DNA of 64,000 nucleotides from the NCBI RefSeq assembly GCF_947491715.1, contig NZ_CANLKR010000019.1:1-64000 (forward strand). Reading direction: 5' to 3'. The notes under the pieces are model-generated. The model saw nothing but the letters and a program-made list of their open reading frames with translations, ran no database searches and had not been told where the DNA came from. A program made the position numbers and the translations under genes. Below, in pieces: positions 15,720 to 25,650 of this stretch; the stretch's first letter is position 1, and every line of letters starts with the position of its first letter. This DNA comes from an uncultured Shewanella sp. (GTDB taxonomy: Bacteria; Pseudomonadota; Gammaproteobacteria; Enterobacterales; Shewanellaceae).

Positions 15720-17702
15720 TTATACTGTCACTAATTCATTATCAATTGGGGCCGCTTTTTTTGCTTGAGCCACTGTTTTACGTTGACGATAACGCTTATC
15801 CAATGCTGCTAACAAACCACCTAATGACATGAAAATGGCACCAAACCATAACCAACGAACAAAAGGCTTATAGTTTAAACGAACCGCAAACTCAGTGCTA
15901 TTTATCGGATCGCCCATGGTAATATAAAGATCGCGAAATATTCCCCAATCAATACCCGCTTCAGTCATGCTCATAACCTGAACCGTATATTGGCGTCTTT
16001 CTGGTTGCAATAATGCCACCGGATTACCGTTCTTTGATACCTGAATTTGCCCTTGCTGCGCCATGTAATTTGGCCCAGGAACCTGTTTTGTTTCAAGATA
16101 ACTAAACTCATAACCCGCAAGCTCTTTAGTGATCCCAGGCCCCATACGCACACTTTTCTCAATGGAATAATTCGACACCATGGTCGCACCAACAATGGAT
16201 ACCGCTATTCCAATGTGTGCTATCAACATACCCCATTGGCTACCCGTTAAACGGCTAAATTGTAATTGCCCTTGGCTGTTTGTTAGTAAATGATACCCCG
16301 CCTTTAATGTAGCAAGCGTGACCCAAGTCGCGGCCGTGATACCTAACATCACCCAAAGGTTAAACGCGCCGCCAGCAATGAAAGGCACTGCGATACCAGT
16401 CAATAAAGCAACAACTGCAGGCAGTAATAACTGCTTTTTTAATTCACCTGCTTTGGATTTTTTCCAGCGGATAATGGGACCTATCCCCATGACGCCAAAT
16501 AATACCAATACGATAGGCACAAATACGGCATTAAAATAAGGTGGGCCCACTGAAATTTTCCCCATCCCTAAACCATCAATAATCAGTGGATATAAGGTCC
16601 CTAATAATACTGTTCCACATGCAACGGTGAGAATTAAATTACACGCCAATAACATGGTCTCTTTTGAGTTTAATTCAAATCTTGCAGGGCTTTTCATATT
16701 ACTTGCTCTAAACGCAAATAAGGTTAATGAACCACCAACCGTGATCCCAAGCAAGAGTAAAATAAACATGCCACGACTAGGGTCGGAGGCAAAGGAATGC
16801 ACCGAGGTTAACACTCCAGAGCGGACAATAAAGGTGCCTAATAAGCTTAAAGAAAATGCAAAAATCGACAATAACACCGTCCAATTTCTAAAGGTGCCAC
16901 GTTTTTCAGTCACAATGAGAGAGTGCACTAATGCCGTGCCAATTAACCAAGGCATAAACGATGCATTTTCAACCGGATCCCAGAACCACCAGCCCCCCCA
17001 ACCCAATTCGTAATAGGCCCACCAAGACCCTAACGCAATACCAGCAGTTAAGAAAACCCAAGCCGTTAAGGTCCATGGACGCGTCCAACGAGCCCATGCA
17101 GAATCCAGTCTTCCGCTCATTAACGCGGCAATAGCAAAAGCAAAGCTTACCGAAAAACCGACATAGCCTAAATACAGCATAGGCGGATGAATAATCAGGC
17201 CCACATCTTGCAACATAGGGTTTAAGTCACGCCCTTCCATTGGCATGGGAAATAAGCGTTCAAAAGGATTTGATGTGAGTAGCATGAAAAACACAAAACC
17301 CGCGATCACTAGGGCCAAAATCGCCAGCACTCGCGCAACAAAAGCCGCTTCTAAATTCCGGCTCAATAACGCCACAGCAACAGTCCAAACCGATAAAGCA
17401 AACACCCAAAACAGTAAAGAACCTTCATGGCCGCCCCAAACGGCGGCTAATTTAAAGAAAAAAGGCAATAAAGAGTTAGAATGGTTGGCGACATAAGCAA
17501 CAGAAAAATCATCGACAGCAAAACTATAACCTAATGCTAAAATAGCAAAGCTAATAAATGTAAACATGCCATAGGTTAAAGGGCGTGCGTAACCGACAAG
17601 ATATTGATCTTTTCGGGCGACACCCACTAATGGGACTGTCGCCAATAGCAAGGCAAACGCCAAGCCTAAAATCAGCGAAAAATGTCCAAGTTCTGGGATC
17701 AT
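15720..17702 (-). CDS. ccmF: Haem lyase subunit CcmF
   Basis: This 660-residue polytopic inner-membrane protein has the tryptophan-rich WWD domain WGGWWFWDPVENASFMPW (near residues 234-251), which handles haem from holo-CcmE. About 14-15 transmembrane helices and conserved periplasmic histidines (VWGGHEGSLLFW, IHPPMLYLGYVG, VRSGVLTSVHSF) are present. With CcmH and CcmI it ligates haem to apocytochrome c. It is the first gene of the ccmFGH operon, and its promoter region faces ccmI. Confidence 0.95.
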   Translation of the reverse strand: MIPELGHFSLILGLAFALLLATVPLVGVARKDQYLVGYARPLTYGMFTFISFAILALGYSFAVDDFSVAYVANHSNSLLPFFFKLAAVWGGHEGSLLFWVFALSVWTVAVALLSRNLEAAFVARVLAILALVIAGFVFFMLLTSNPFERLFPMPMEGRDLNPMLQDVGLIIHPPMLYLGYVGFSVSFAFAIAALMSGRLDSAWARWTRPWTLTAWVFLTAGIALGSWWAYYELGWGGWWFWDPVENASFMPWLIGTALVHSLIVTEKRGTFRNWTVLLSIFAFSLSLLGTFIVRSGVLTSVHSFASDPSRGMFILLLLGITVGGSLTLFAFRASNMKSPARFELNSKETMLLACNLILTVACGTVLLGTLYPLIIDGLGMGKISVGPPYFNAVFVPIVLVLFGVMGIGPIIRWKKSKAGELKKQLLLPAVVALLTGIAVPFIAGGAFNLWVMLGITAATWVTLATLKAGYHLLTNSQGQLQFSRLTGSQWGMLIAHIGIAVSIVGATMVSNYSIEKSVRMGPGITKELAGYEFSYLETKQVPGPNYMAQQGQIQVSKNGNPVALLQPERRQYTVQVMSMTEAGIDWGIFRDLYITMGDPINSTEFAVRLNYKPFVRWLWFGAIFMSLGGLLAALDKRYRQRKTVAQAKKAAPIDNELVTV

Positions 17703-18125
17703 GCTGTTACCTCTTTCATTTTGAATAGTCTCTGCTCAACAAAAGATGACCAATCGACATCCGTCATTATCGCTTCCCACTTTCTTATTTATGTTGCGGC
17801 CAATAGAGTAAATGCTTAAACAACATTATGTTACTCAATAGTTAACCAAAAAAGGTTATACTCTTTCGACTCGTTAACGATTTAGCGCGGGTGTTAATTT
17901 GCGCTATTTTAGTGTTTGTCACGCCCTATGTCTGCTTATTTCGCAAAAAACTGCGTGATCCGTCTCATATCAATATCGAAATGACGGTGATTTCCACTTG
18001 AAAATGTGAAGCAAAACTCAAGACTGAGAAATTAAGGTTATATTAGTGTGTAATGAATGTATAATCGGCAACCAATTCAGCGGTACTGCCGCCTTTGATC
18101 ACTCAAATTTAAGCGAAATAAAATA
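17703..18125. other. Divergent promoter region between ccmF and ccmI
   Basis: This 423-base non-coding stretch separates two divergent operons. It contains a TATAAT at 18060-18065 that could serve ccmI, and several AT-rich stretches that could serve ccmF. I see no structured RNA or gene in it. Confidence 0.55.
18060..18065 (+). promoter_or_regulatory. Candidate -10 element for ccmI
   Basis: A perfect TATAAT lies 60 bases before ccmI, but the -35 position (ttatat-like) is weak. Supported only by consensus match and position. Confidence 0.4.
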
Positions 18126-19346
18126 ATGACCACATTATGGATTTTTTTAGCGTTATTCATATTAGTCAGTATCCTATTGATCTGGTTACCCCATTTTCGT
18201 CAATCGACGCTATTGAAAACACAAACAAAAACCGTCCGTAACCAAACTAACCTCACTTTGTTTAATCAAAGAATACAAGTATTAGAGCAAGAATTAAAAG
18301 ATAACTTATTAGATCAACATGAATTTGATTCTCTCAAACAAGAGCTTGAAATAGGGCTATTGCAAGACATTAAGCAAGGCGAAGACGAAGCATTACTGCC
18401 CCACACTCAAACTAAAGGCCTGTTTTGGCCTAGTTTAATGACCCTCATCGTGCTTGGAATATCGGGTTACCTTTATTCCTCCATTGGCGCCTATCAAGCC
18501 CTTGAATGGGCTAATTCTGTTCAACACCAGAAAAAAGGCCCTTTGAGCATGATGGACCGCATTGAAATGATGCAAGCACAAGCTAAAGTGCAACCTGATA
18601 ACAGTCAATTATGGTTCAGTCTAGGTCACGCTTATATGGCAATCAATCAATATAAAAATGCCATCCATGCCTTTGATAAAGCCATTGCATTGGCTGGCGT
18701 TCATGCTGAATTACTCGGCCCAAAGGCCACGGCAATGTACTACGATGCTCAGCAACAGCTCACCCCTGAAGTTCAATCACTCATTAAACAGTCTTTAACG
18801 CTTAACCCGACCGATCCTTCAACCTTATTATTAGTGGGAATGGACGCTTTTCTCAATGGACAATATCAAGCAGCCATTGATGCATGGCAACTTATTCTCG
18901 ATACCAACCAAGATAATATTGATAGAGAAGCTATCACTAACGCCATTAATAATGCCAAGGCACAACTTGAAGAAAATCATCCCCAAGTCACAAGTGAAAA
19001 TGCTGCCGATACGTCACTGACAATCAATATTAGCGTAGATAAGGCATTACAAGCTCACGTAAACGCAGATGATACGCTGTTTATTTTTGCTCGCACCCTA
19101 ACGGCGCCTAAAACCCCCTTAGTGGCCACAAAAATTTCAGCAAACCCACTGCCTGAACAAGTGATATTAAGCAACAATGATAGGATTGGTAAGCGAGCAC
19201 TCACAAAAGGTGAAACACTTGAGATCATCGCCGTATTATCAAAACATAACACACTCCGACCTCAACCGGGGGATCTCAAAGGCCAGGTCATCAACGTACA
19301 AGTAAGTGAAACTGTAAAACTCACACTGGATACGCTGATAAAATAG
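18126..19346 (+). CDS. ccmI: Cytochrome c maturation apocytochrome chaperone CcmI
   Basis: This 406-residue protein has two transmembrane helices (about 4-22 and 97-117) joined by a cytoplasmic coiled-coil/leucine-rich loop. A periplasmic TPR domain follows (about 150-285, with NSQLWFSLGHAYMAINQYKNAIHAFDKAIAL-type helices). The beta-rich C-terminal domain (about 298-405) is typical of the CcmI/NrfG-like extension. CcmI binds the C-terminus of apocytochromes and hands them to CcmFH. It is transcribed opposite to ccmFGH, unlike the fused ccmH of E. coli. Confidence 0.9.
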   Translation: MTTLWIFLALFILVSILLIWLPHFRQSTLLKTQTKTVRNQTNLTLFNQRIQVLEQELKDNLLDQHEFDSLKQELEIGLLQDIKQGEDEALLPHTQTKGLFWPSLMTLIVLGISGYLYSSIGAYQALEWANSVQHQKKGPLSMMDRIEMMQAQAKVQPDNSQLWFSLGHAYMAINQYKNAIHAFDKAIALAGVHAELLGPKATAMYYDAQQQLTPEVQSLIKQSLTLNPTDPSTLLLVGMDAFLNGQYQAAIDAWQLILDTNQDNIDREAITNAINNAKAQLEENHPQVTSENAADTSLTINISVDKALQAHVNADDTLFIFARTLTAPKTPLVATKISANPLPEQVILSNNDRIGKRALTKGETLEIIAVLSKHNTLRPQPGDLKGQVINVQVSETVKLTLDTLIK

Positions 19347-19358
19347 AAAGTCAGGAAC

Positions 19359-19386
19359 AAAAAAACCGGCAATTGCCGGTTTTTTA
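19359..19386. terminator. Bidirectional terminator between ccmI and scyA
   Basis: A perfectly palindromic core, ACCGGCAATTGCCGGT, has six A on the left and six T on the right. It serves both convergent genes. Confidence 0.88.
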
Positions 19387-19408
19387 ATGTAAAAAAGCAA
19401 TCAAAATA

Positions 19409-19708
19409 TTATTTTGCCTTAGACATAAATTCGATGGCATTTTTGTAATCTTCATCGGTACAATCCATGCACATTCCACCTGGTGGCATCGCATTTTTAC
19501 CCGCTTTCACAGTCGCGATTAATGTTTCCATACCTTGCGTCAAACGAGGTTCCCATGCAGCAACATCATTCACTTTTGGTGCGCCTGCAACGCCCATACT
19601 GTGACATACTTGACATGCCTTGTTATACACTTCTTCGCCTGTTTGGGCGAAAACGCTAGCGGACAAGGTTAATGCTGCTACAGCAGTCATAGTTAACCGT
19701 TTTTTCAT
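19409..19708 (-). CDS. scyA: Monohaem cytochrome c5 (ScyA-like)
   Basis: This 99-residue exported protein has a signal peptide cleaved after about residue 21 (VFAQ). A single haem site, CQVCH (C32, C35, H36), follows. The C-terminal part carries the axial methionine region NAMPPGGMCMDC with an extra cysteine pair (C80, C83) that forms the cytochrome c5 disulfide. In Shewanella ScyA is a small periplasmic electron carrier that passes electrons to the cbb3 oxidase and peroxidase. It sits inside the ccm locus that matures it. Confidence 0.88.
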   Translation of the reverse strand: MKKRLTMTAVAALTLSASVFAQTGEEVYNKACQVCHSMGVAGAPKVNDVAAWEPRLTQGMETLIATVKAGKNAMPPGGMCMDCTDEDYKNAIEFMSKAK

Positions 19709-20209
19709 GATTTATGTTCCTAATGCAAATACATACAAAGCCCAACGCCGCTTTTTATTATAAAATTTGGGTCTTTCGATCCAATGAAGCGGACTCTTTT
19801 TTAGCGCGACAAGCCTACTACAAAAGGTAACAAATCTCACCTTTTTGTGACTAAAATGCCACCTAGATCTCGATTTTAGTACAAAAATAGCGCTATAATT
19901 GCACATTAGCTATTGCTGAATAACAGATGTGAACGCAATATAGCGCTCTTGCTTTAAGACACTAAAAGTCAAAAATGTGAAGTGTAATTAAGATACCCAG
20001 ATCAAATATTCGACACACAAAGTTAACCAATACTAAACCCCTTGGCCTATTTATGTTAATATCGCCCACGGTTGAATACGCTAATGATTCGATATGCTGC
20101 GTTAACACAATCAATAAAATGAAATAGAGACACAAGGTCAATAAACAATTTCAGGTTTTATATTCACAATATGAATTAAAGCCATGAAATAAATAATAAT
20201 ATAAATGAC
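19709..20209. other. Divergent promoter region between scyA and ccmA
   Basis: This is a 501-base gap. It holds AT-rich promoter-like sequence (a TATAAT around 19893-19900) but no gene I trust. A 64-codon reading frame on the minus strand here has no RBS and no family features. Confidence 0.55.
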
Positions 20210-20881
20210 ATGATTGCATTAGGTGATAGCGTGGTAGTACCGACAAAACATAAAACACTCCTTAGTGCTACAGATCTCACCTGTATTCGTGAAGAACGTA
20301 TTTTATTTGATGAGCTCAGCTTCGATATTAACAGCGGTGATATCGTTCAAATCGAAGGCCCAAATGGTGCAGGTAAAACCAGCCTATTACGCATTTTAGC
20401 AGGCCTATCACGCCCCTATTCTGGTCAAGTTCTTTTTAAACAGCAACCTATTACATCTTGCCGCGATGATTACCAAAATGACTTACTTTATTTAGGGCAT
20501 TTACCCGGTGTTAAAAGTGAACTGACTGCAACAGAAAACCTCAACTTTAACCTCACACTAATGGGTTATTATAACTTTGACTCTGTTGATATTTTAAACA
20601 AAGTGGGCCTCTTTGGTTTTGAGGATAGTTTGACCGGACATTTGTCGGCAGGACAACATCGGCGCACCGCTTTAGGACGCTTATGGCATAATAATGCCAA
20701 TATTTGGATTTTAGATGAGCCTTTTACTGCCATTGATAAAAAAGGCGTCTGTCAGTTAGAAAGCTTATTTATTGAGCATGCTAACCGAGGAGGATGCGTT
20801 ATTTTAACGACACATCAAGATATGAATCTTATCGATTCACAGACACTGAAAAAAATCCAACTCGATTATCATATGCTATGA
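20210..20881 (+). CDS. ccmA: Haem exporter ATP-binding protein CcmA
   Basis: This 223-residue ABC ATPase has Walker A GPNGAGKT (residues 50-57), signature LSAGQ (145-149), Walker B IWILDEP (about 165-171) and switch histidine TTHQD. With CcmB and CcmC it forms the CcmABCD complex, whose ATP use releases holo-CcmE. The first ~20 residues extend beyond the usual CcmA start. An in-frame GTG at 20231 with aggtga before it is an alternative start. The stop overlaps the ccmB start. Confidence 0.92.
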   Translation: MIALGDSVVVPTKHKTLLSATDLTCIREERILFDELSFDINSGDIVQIEGPNGAGKTSLLRILAGLSRPYSGQVLFKQQPITSCRDDYQNDLLYLGHLPGVKSELTATENLNFNLTLMGYYNFDSVDILNKVGLFGFEDSLTGHLSAGQHRRTALGRLWHNNANIWILDEPFTAIDKKGVCQLESLFIEHANRGGCVILTTHQDMNLIDSQTLKKIQLDYHML

Positions 20882-21576
20882 GAAATGTTATGCAAAAAAA
20901 CATGAGTTATTCCCGCGCATTTCTAGCCGTCCTCTTACGTGATTTACATGTTGCGGTGCGTCATCGTAATGATATTTTCAATCCTCTATTATTTTTTATT
21001 CTAGTGATCGTGTTGTTTCCATTGGCCATTGGCCCAGAGCCACAAACATTAAGTAAAATAGCACCGGGATGCATTTGGGTCGCCGCTTTATTATCTTCAA
21101 TGTTATCACTCGAGCGGCTGTTTAAGGCCGATCACCTTGATGGCAGCCTTGAACAAATGCTACTCAGCCCACACCCGCTAACCTTATTAGTTTCAGCAAA
21201 GGTCATTGCACATTGGATCCTGACAGGGATCCCGCTCATCATTATCGCCCCTTTATTGGCGCTATTGTTACACCTTGAGCCTCAAAGTTATAGCGCATTA
21301 TTCATCACGTTAGCACTTGGAACACCGATTTTAAGCTTATTGGGTGCCATTGGCGCTGCATTAACAGTAGGACTTCCCAAGGGAGGCGTACTGCTCAGCT
21401 TACTGATTTTACCCTTATATATTCCTGTTTTAATTTTTTCAACCAGCGCAATAGACGCTGCAAGCATGAATTTAGTTTATAACGGGCAGCTCGCCATTAT
21501 CGGCGCAATGCTAATAACATCATTGATTTTGGCCCCTTTTGCAATTGGTGCCTCATTAAGAGTGAGTATTAATTAA
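20878..21576 (+). CDS. ccmB: Haem exporter membrane protein CcmB
   Basis: This is a roughly 232-residue membrane protein with six transmembrane helices. Its family segments are [21 protein letters not shown] and [19 protein letters not shown], followed by [16 protein letters not shown]. The ATG at 20878 overlaps the ccmA stop (ATGA), indicating coupled translation; later starts at 20890 or 20902 (MSYSRAF) are possible. CcmB is the membrane partner of CcmA. No residue of the family core looks missing. Confidence 0.92.
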   Translation: MRNVMQKNMSYSRAFLAVLLRDLHVAVRHRNDIFNPLLFFILVIVLFPLAIGPEPQTLSKIAPGCIWVAALLSSMLSLERLFKADHLDGSLEQMLLSPHPLTLLVSAKVIAHWILTGIPLIIIAPLLALLLHLEPQSYSALFITLALGTPILSLLGAIGAALTVGLPKGGVLLSLLILPLYIPVLIFSTSAIDAASMNLVYNGQLAIIGAMLITSLILAPFAIGASLRVSIN

Positions 21577-21577
21577 T

Positions 21578-22324
21578 ATGTGGAAATGGTTACATTCATA
21601 TGCCGATCCTCAGAAGGCATACCGTTTATCAAATACCTTGCTACCTTGGTTTAGCTATTTGGCCTTAGTGTTTATTAGTGTAGGGACGATTTGGGGTCTA
21701 CTTTTCGCCCCCAGCGATTATCAACAAGGTGATAGCTATCGTATTATCTTCATCCACGTGCCTGCGGCCTCCATGTCCATGACAGCCTATATTGCCATGG
21801 CCAGTGCCTCTTTTGTGGGCATAGTCTGGCAAATAAAATCGGCTGATTGGGTCGCCGCCTCTATCGCGCCCGTTGGTGCAGTCATGACGTTAATCGCTCT
21901 AGTGACTGGCGCTGCTTGGGGCAAACCTATGTGGGGCACTTGGTGGGTTTGGGATGCCAGACTGACATCAGAGCTCATTTTACTCTTCTTGTATTTAGGT
22001 GTCATTTCACTTTACGCTTCATTTGAAGACAAAACCCTTGCAGCGAGAGCCGCGGGTATTTTAGCCATTGTCGGTGTTGTGAATATTCCAATTATTAAAT
22101 ATTCTGTCGATTGGTGGAGCTCACTGCATCAACCATCAACTATTAAAATCACTGAAGAATCAACAATGTCTAGTGACATGCTCTATCCGTTGCTTATCAA
22201 TATTGTTGGTTTTGGGCTGCTCTTAGGCGCTATCACATTACTGCGTTTTCGCACTGAGATCCTCACCAGAAACAGTATGCGCCCTTGGGTCAGAGAACTT
22301 GCTCAAATAGAAGGATCCCATTAA
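21578..22324 (+). CDS. ccmC: Haem handling protein CcmC
   Basis: This 248-residue, six-helix inner-membrane protein has the WWD motif GTWWVWDARLTSELILLFLY (about residues 119-138) and flanking periplasmic histidines (IFIHVPAASMS, WWSSLHQPSTI). It loads haem covalently onto CcmE. It begins one base after ccmB ends and shares its last base with the ccmD start. Confidence 0.94.
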   Translation: MWKWLHSYADPQKAYRLSNTLLPWFSYLALVFISVGTIWGLLFAPSDYQQGDSYRIIFIHVPAASMSMTAYIAMASASFVGIVWQIKSADWVAASIAPVGAVMTLIALVTGAAWGKPMWGTWWVWDARLTSELILLFLYLGVISLYASFEDKTLAARAAGILAIVGVVNIPIIKYSVDWWSSLHQPSTIKITEESTMSSDMLYPLLINIVGFGLLLGAITLLRFRTEILTRNSMRPWVRELAQIEGSH

Positions 22325-22524
22325 TGCAATTTGACAGTATTAGCGATTTTTTCAACATGGGAGGCTATGCATTATATGTATGGTTATCTTATGGTATCAC
22401 TTTGGCTTGTTTTGGATTATTGATCATCCTAAGCCGAACAAAAAAGAAACTCTTGTTTAAACAGATCAATCAAAAAATACAAAGAGAACAATTATTAAAA
22501 GCCAGACGGAGTAATAAACAGTGA
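22324..22524 (+). CDS. ccmD: Haem exporter small protein CcmD
   Basis: This 66-residue protein has one membrane helix (about residues 15-37, [20 protein letters not shown]) preceded by [12 protein letters not shown] and followed by a basic cytoplasmic tail. This is the usual CcmD layout. The ATG at 22324 overlaps the ccmC stop. CcmD is needed to release holo-CcmE from CcmABC. The frame can be read from 22285, but the first 13 residues are inside ccmC and non-family. Confidence 0.88.
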   Translation: MQFDSISDFFNMGGYALYVWLSYGITLACFGLLIILSRTKKKLLFKQINQKIQREQLLKARRSNKQ

Positions 22525-23003
22525 ATTCAAGACGCAAAAAAAGACTCACATTAGCCGTTACGCTTATTGCAGGGGTTGCAGCAGTCACTTCTTTATTGTT
22601 ATATGCATTAAACAGTAATATGAATCTGTTTTTCACCCCGTCAGAGATTTTACACGGTAAACAAGATACCGGTATCAAACCCGAACTTGGTCAACGGATC
22701 CGTGTGGGGGGGATGGTCACTATGGGCTCAATGAACAGGGATCCAGATAGTCTCTATGTTGAATTTGCCATACATGATGGTTCAGGTGGCGAAGTGATCG
22801 TCACCTTTGATGATTTATTACCCGATTTATTCAGAGAAGGCCAAGGCATAGTCGCACAAGGGGTGTTAATTTCACCAAATCGCGTGGAAGCTACCGAAGT
22901 GCTTGCCAAACATGACGAAAATTACATGCCACCAGAAGTCGCTGAAGCCATGGGAAAAAAATATAAAAAAATCGATTATAGTAATGAACAGTTAAATCAA
23001 TAA
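22521..23003 (+). CDS. ccmE: Haem chaperone CcmE
   Basis: This 160-residue periplasmic OB-fold haem chaperone is anchored by an N-terminal helix (about 9-29). It keeps the haem-binding motif [12 protein letters not shown] with H131, which binds haem covalently, and Y135. The [15 protein letters not shown] segment is typical. It overlaps ccmD by 4 bases and ends the ccmABCDE operon. It is the last core gene before the accessory block. Confidence 0.95.
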   Translation: MNSRRKKRLTLAVTLIAGVAAVTSLLLYALNSNMNLFFTPSEILHGKQDTGIKPELGQRIRVGGMVTMGSMNRDPDSLYVEFAIHDGSGGEVIVTFDDLLPDLFREGQGIVAQGVLISPNRVEATEVLAKHDENYMPPEVAEAMGKKYKKIDYSNEQLNQ

Positions 23004-23016
23004 AAATGAATAAGCA

Positions 23017-23051
23017 ATGCCTCAATGGTCTTCGATAAGCCATTGAGGCTA
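23017..23051. terminator. Convergent terminator after ccmE
   Basis: A 10-bp stem GCCTCAATGG / CCATTGAGGC (23019-23028 and 23040-23049) lies between the convergent ccmE and fumarylacetoacetate hydrolase-like genes. Confidence 0.7.
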
Positions 23052-23056
23052 TTCAT

Positions 23057-23896
23057 CTAACTATAACAGCGTTGCTCTAAATGACCTAAACCCTCAATAC
23101 TCGCAGTAACAATATCACCTGCATGCAAAAATTGTTGCGGTGTTAAAGAATAACCTATCCCACCAGGCGTACCTGTACAAATTAAATCTCCCGCTTCAAG
23201 TGACATAAACTGCGAGAGATAGTGCACTAGTTGAGCCGGGCTAAAAATAAGTTGCTTAGTATTACTGACTTGCTTAACTTGATTATTAACTGACAGTGAA
23301 AGGGTTAAGTTATCAACTTGCACATCTTCTTTAAAAGACATCCACGGGCCAACAGTACAAAAACCTGGGTAAGACTTGCCTTTGGTCCACTGACCTTGCC
23401 TATCAAATTGCCAATACCTGTCGGTAATATCATTGACTATGGTATAGCCTAAGATAGCATCCTCAGCCTCGGCAAGATTATTGAGATTAAAGGCGTCTTG
23501 ACCTATAACTATCCCTAACTCTACCTCCCAATCCACCTGCTTAGCATGAGGAGGAAGATAAAGATCATCAAACGCCCCTGCAGTAATATTATTCGCCTTA
23601 AAAAAAATCAATGGTTCATCTGGGGGGGTTAAGCTTAACTCGCGTGCATGATCTAAATAATTTAACCCTATTCCGATTAACTTCGGCGGCCTAGCAACAC
23701 AAGGAGCTCGACGCACTGTATCGCCAATCTGAACCAATTTACCTTGTTTAACCTGTTGCAATATTGCCGTTCGGTCAATCTTTGATAAGGTTTGGCCTTG
23801 CCAGTCATCCACTAAAGATGAGCAGTCATAAGCTTTATCATCAATGATCACACCAGGCTTTTCTTGACCTTTTTGGCCAAATCGCATTAACTTCAT
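23057..23896 (-). CDS. Fumarylacetoacetate hydrolase (FAH) family protein
   Basis: This 279-residue protein has an FAH fold. The C-terminal catalytic part shows IGIGLNYLDHARE, the metal-binding VDWEVELGIVIG segment (about residues 122-133), WTKGKSYPGFCTVGPW and LICTGTPGGIGYS. Family members cleave carbon-carbon bonds or hydrolyse acylpyruvates in aromatic or sugar acid degradation. Full length for the bacterial YcgM/2-hydroxyhepta-2,4-diene-1,7-dioate isomerase type. It stands alone, so the substrate is unknown. Confidence 0.85.
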   Translation of the reverse strand: MKLMRFGQKGQEKPGVIIDDKAYDCSSLVDDWQGQTLSKIDRTAILQQVKQGKLVQIGDTVRRAPCVARPPKLIGIGLNYLDHARELSLTPPDEPLIFFKANNITAGAFDDLYLPPHAKQVDWEVELGIVIGQDAFNLNNLAEAEDAILGYTIVNDITDRYWQFDRQGQWTKGKSYPGFCTVGPWMSFKEDVQVDNLTLSLSVNNQVKQVSNTKQLIFSPAQLVHYLSQFMSLEAGDLICTGTPGGIGYSLTPQQFLHAGDIVTASIEGLGHLEQRCYS

Positions 23897-24090
23897 TCAG
23901 CTTTACTCCGATCAATATAGATCTTAAGTATTGTTCATCATTGATCGCGGTAACAGTTAATTTTCATTTAGTTTTGTAAGTTCTAATGGTGTTGACAATA
24001 AATAAATTAACACTAGTTACATTTAGCAGTTCTCTTTTTATAAGAGATACCTAACAATAAGCACCTCTTAAGGGATCACACTCATAAAAT

Positions 24091-25623
24091 TTAGTCTTCA
24101 CTCTCGCTATCACTTTCAAATAAATTGGAAATGACAGAATCATCTTCACTTTCATCTTCTTGAGTAACAGTCTGATTAACAAGAACCTGGGATACTGCTC
24201 GTTCTATCTCTTGTTGTAGTTCTCTCTTTCTATCTTGCAAATCTTCGAGCAATGAATGCCAACCATCCGGATAAGCATTAACATCTTCACTCAATATATC
24301 ATTAATATTTTGAGTAATTGAAGCATAGTTAGCTTGCAAATCAGGGTGCAATAACTCCACCGCGCCCGCATACTGCTCCACTTCAGCTTGGCGGCTTGCT
24401 AATTGATCTATACTTGATTGTATTAAATTAATTTTATTTTGAACTTCCGATATATCAGTCAAGCGACTAATCTCAGGCAAGGTAGGAAATCCTAAAGATA
24501 ATTGCTTAATATCGTTATTGACTAACAAGCTTAAACGATGAAGAGATGCAGCATCAAGTCCATCGTTATCAGGCTTCAGTGTTGTGGCAACTTCAAAAGC
24601 AGGCAATTGGGCAAGATGCTCAGATCGAAGACCTTCTGTTATTGTGCCTGTAACTTCATCATCACCAACTCGTCTATGAGGTAATATAATACAAGCATCG
24701 GTAAACTCATATGGGATCACCATTTCTATTTCTTTCTTCATTTGGTAATCACTTGAACGTGCCTCTAACATACCTGTTTTTTGCTCTAAGTGACCCTTAC
24801 CTATTGTTCCCCAGCCCGTCATCTTCTTTTCTAATGCTTTAGGGATCCAAACTTCTAATATTTTCTTGTCGTTACTATCTCCATAACTATCATAAATTCC
24901 ATCTCTTCCTTCAATATATTGACCGATATAGAATCCTGGTCCACGCTCGTCACCACCACCAAACGCATTGCTGATTCCATCGCTGACCATGGCATTCATT
25001 CCAGCTTGCCCAGTCCCATGGCAGCCTAACATCACATAATTATTTTGCACTAATGCTTCTCTAGAAGCCTTAATCGTTGCTTCATCTCTTGCAAGTAATT
25101 GTGGAATATCAAATCGAGCTCGGATCTGCGTAGCTTTTTCTGATAAACTATTAAACCTAAAGAAATCAGACATAACTCCCACCGAATGTGATCTCTGCAA
25201 TCCACTTCCTAGTTTAGGAAAAGAACTATGCTGCATGATTTCTTCCTGACTATTTTGACGCGCTCGTAATTCAGGCTTCATTTTCACGTCTTTATACTTA
25301 GGATCTTCCAAAGCCGCTCTATTTGTTCCAATTTGCATAGGTAATCGGTATGCACGATTAAACATAGCCGTTTTTAAGTTATTGACTTTATTGATACTAT
25401 ATTGTTCAGTATGATGTATTGGCATCACATCTGTCACTCTAGGCTCAACGATTGAAGTATGACTAGATGAAACCTCTCTCATAGGCGTCATTTGTGTCTG
25501 TAATTGCTCACTCGCAGGACGTAATTCTATTTGATGCCCTTGTATATTAGTCGATGTATTTGCATTAGCACTTACTGATAAGCTGGTATTCGTACTTTGT
25601 GATCCTGAAAGAATTTGTGGCAT
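24091..25623 (-). CDS. Candidate type III effector: ExoA/diphtheria-type mono-ADP-ribosyltransferase
   Basis: This 510-residue protein has no signal peptide. A Ser/Thr/Gln-rich start (residues 1-60) is typical of type III secretion signals. Residues about 195-320 resemble the catalytic domain of H-Y-E ADP-ribosyltransferase toxins. GCHGTG (200-205, H202) corresponds to YHGT of ExoA. GFYIGQ (Y232) and GIYDSY (Y244 or Y247) correspond to its NAD-binding tyrosines. EIEMVIPYEFTDACIILP (298-315) has E300 at the ExoA catalytic-Glu spacing before a final IP-type turn. Residues about 350-500 are helical/coiled-coil with an acidic end. It lies 27 bases downstream of a CesT-like chaperone gene. The target (eEF2 diphthamide in the toxins) is inference. 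Confidence 0.6.
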   Translation of the reverse strand: MPQILSGSQSTNTSLSVSANANTSTNIQGHQIELRPASEQLQTQMTPMREVSSSHTSIVEPRVTDVMPIHHTEQYSINKVNNLKTAMFNRAYRLPMQIGTNRAALEDPKYKDVKMKPELRARQNSQEEIMQHSSFPKLGSGLQRSHSVGVMSDFFRFNSLSEKATQIRARFDIPQLLARDEATIKASREALVQNNYVMLGCHGTGQAGMNAMVSDGISNAFGGGDERGPGFYIGQYIEGRDGIYDSYGDSNDKKILEVWIPKALEKKMTGWGTIGKGHLEQKTGMLEARSSDYQMKKEIEMVIPYEFTDACIILPHRRVGDDEVTGTITEGLRSEHLAQLPAFEVATTLKPDNDGLDAASLHRLSLLVNNDIKQLSLGFPTLPEISRLTDISEVQNKINLIQSSIDQLASRQAEVEQYAGAVELLHPDLQANYASITQNINDILSEDVNAYPDGWHSLLEDLQDRKRELQQEIERAVSQVLVNQTVTQEDESEDDSVISNLFESDSESED

Positions 25624-25650
25624 TTTAGGCTATTCCCAATAAATAGTAAG

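Noticed and set aside
19712..19906. 64-codon reading frame upstream of scyA
   Set aside because: No RBS, highly basic and aromatic composition, and it covers the promoter region of scyA.
17703..20209. CRP or FNR sites in the ccm divergent regions
   Set aside because: Only half-sites (tgtga) were found, with no proper palindrome partner.
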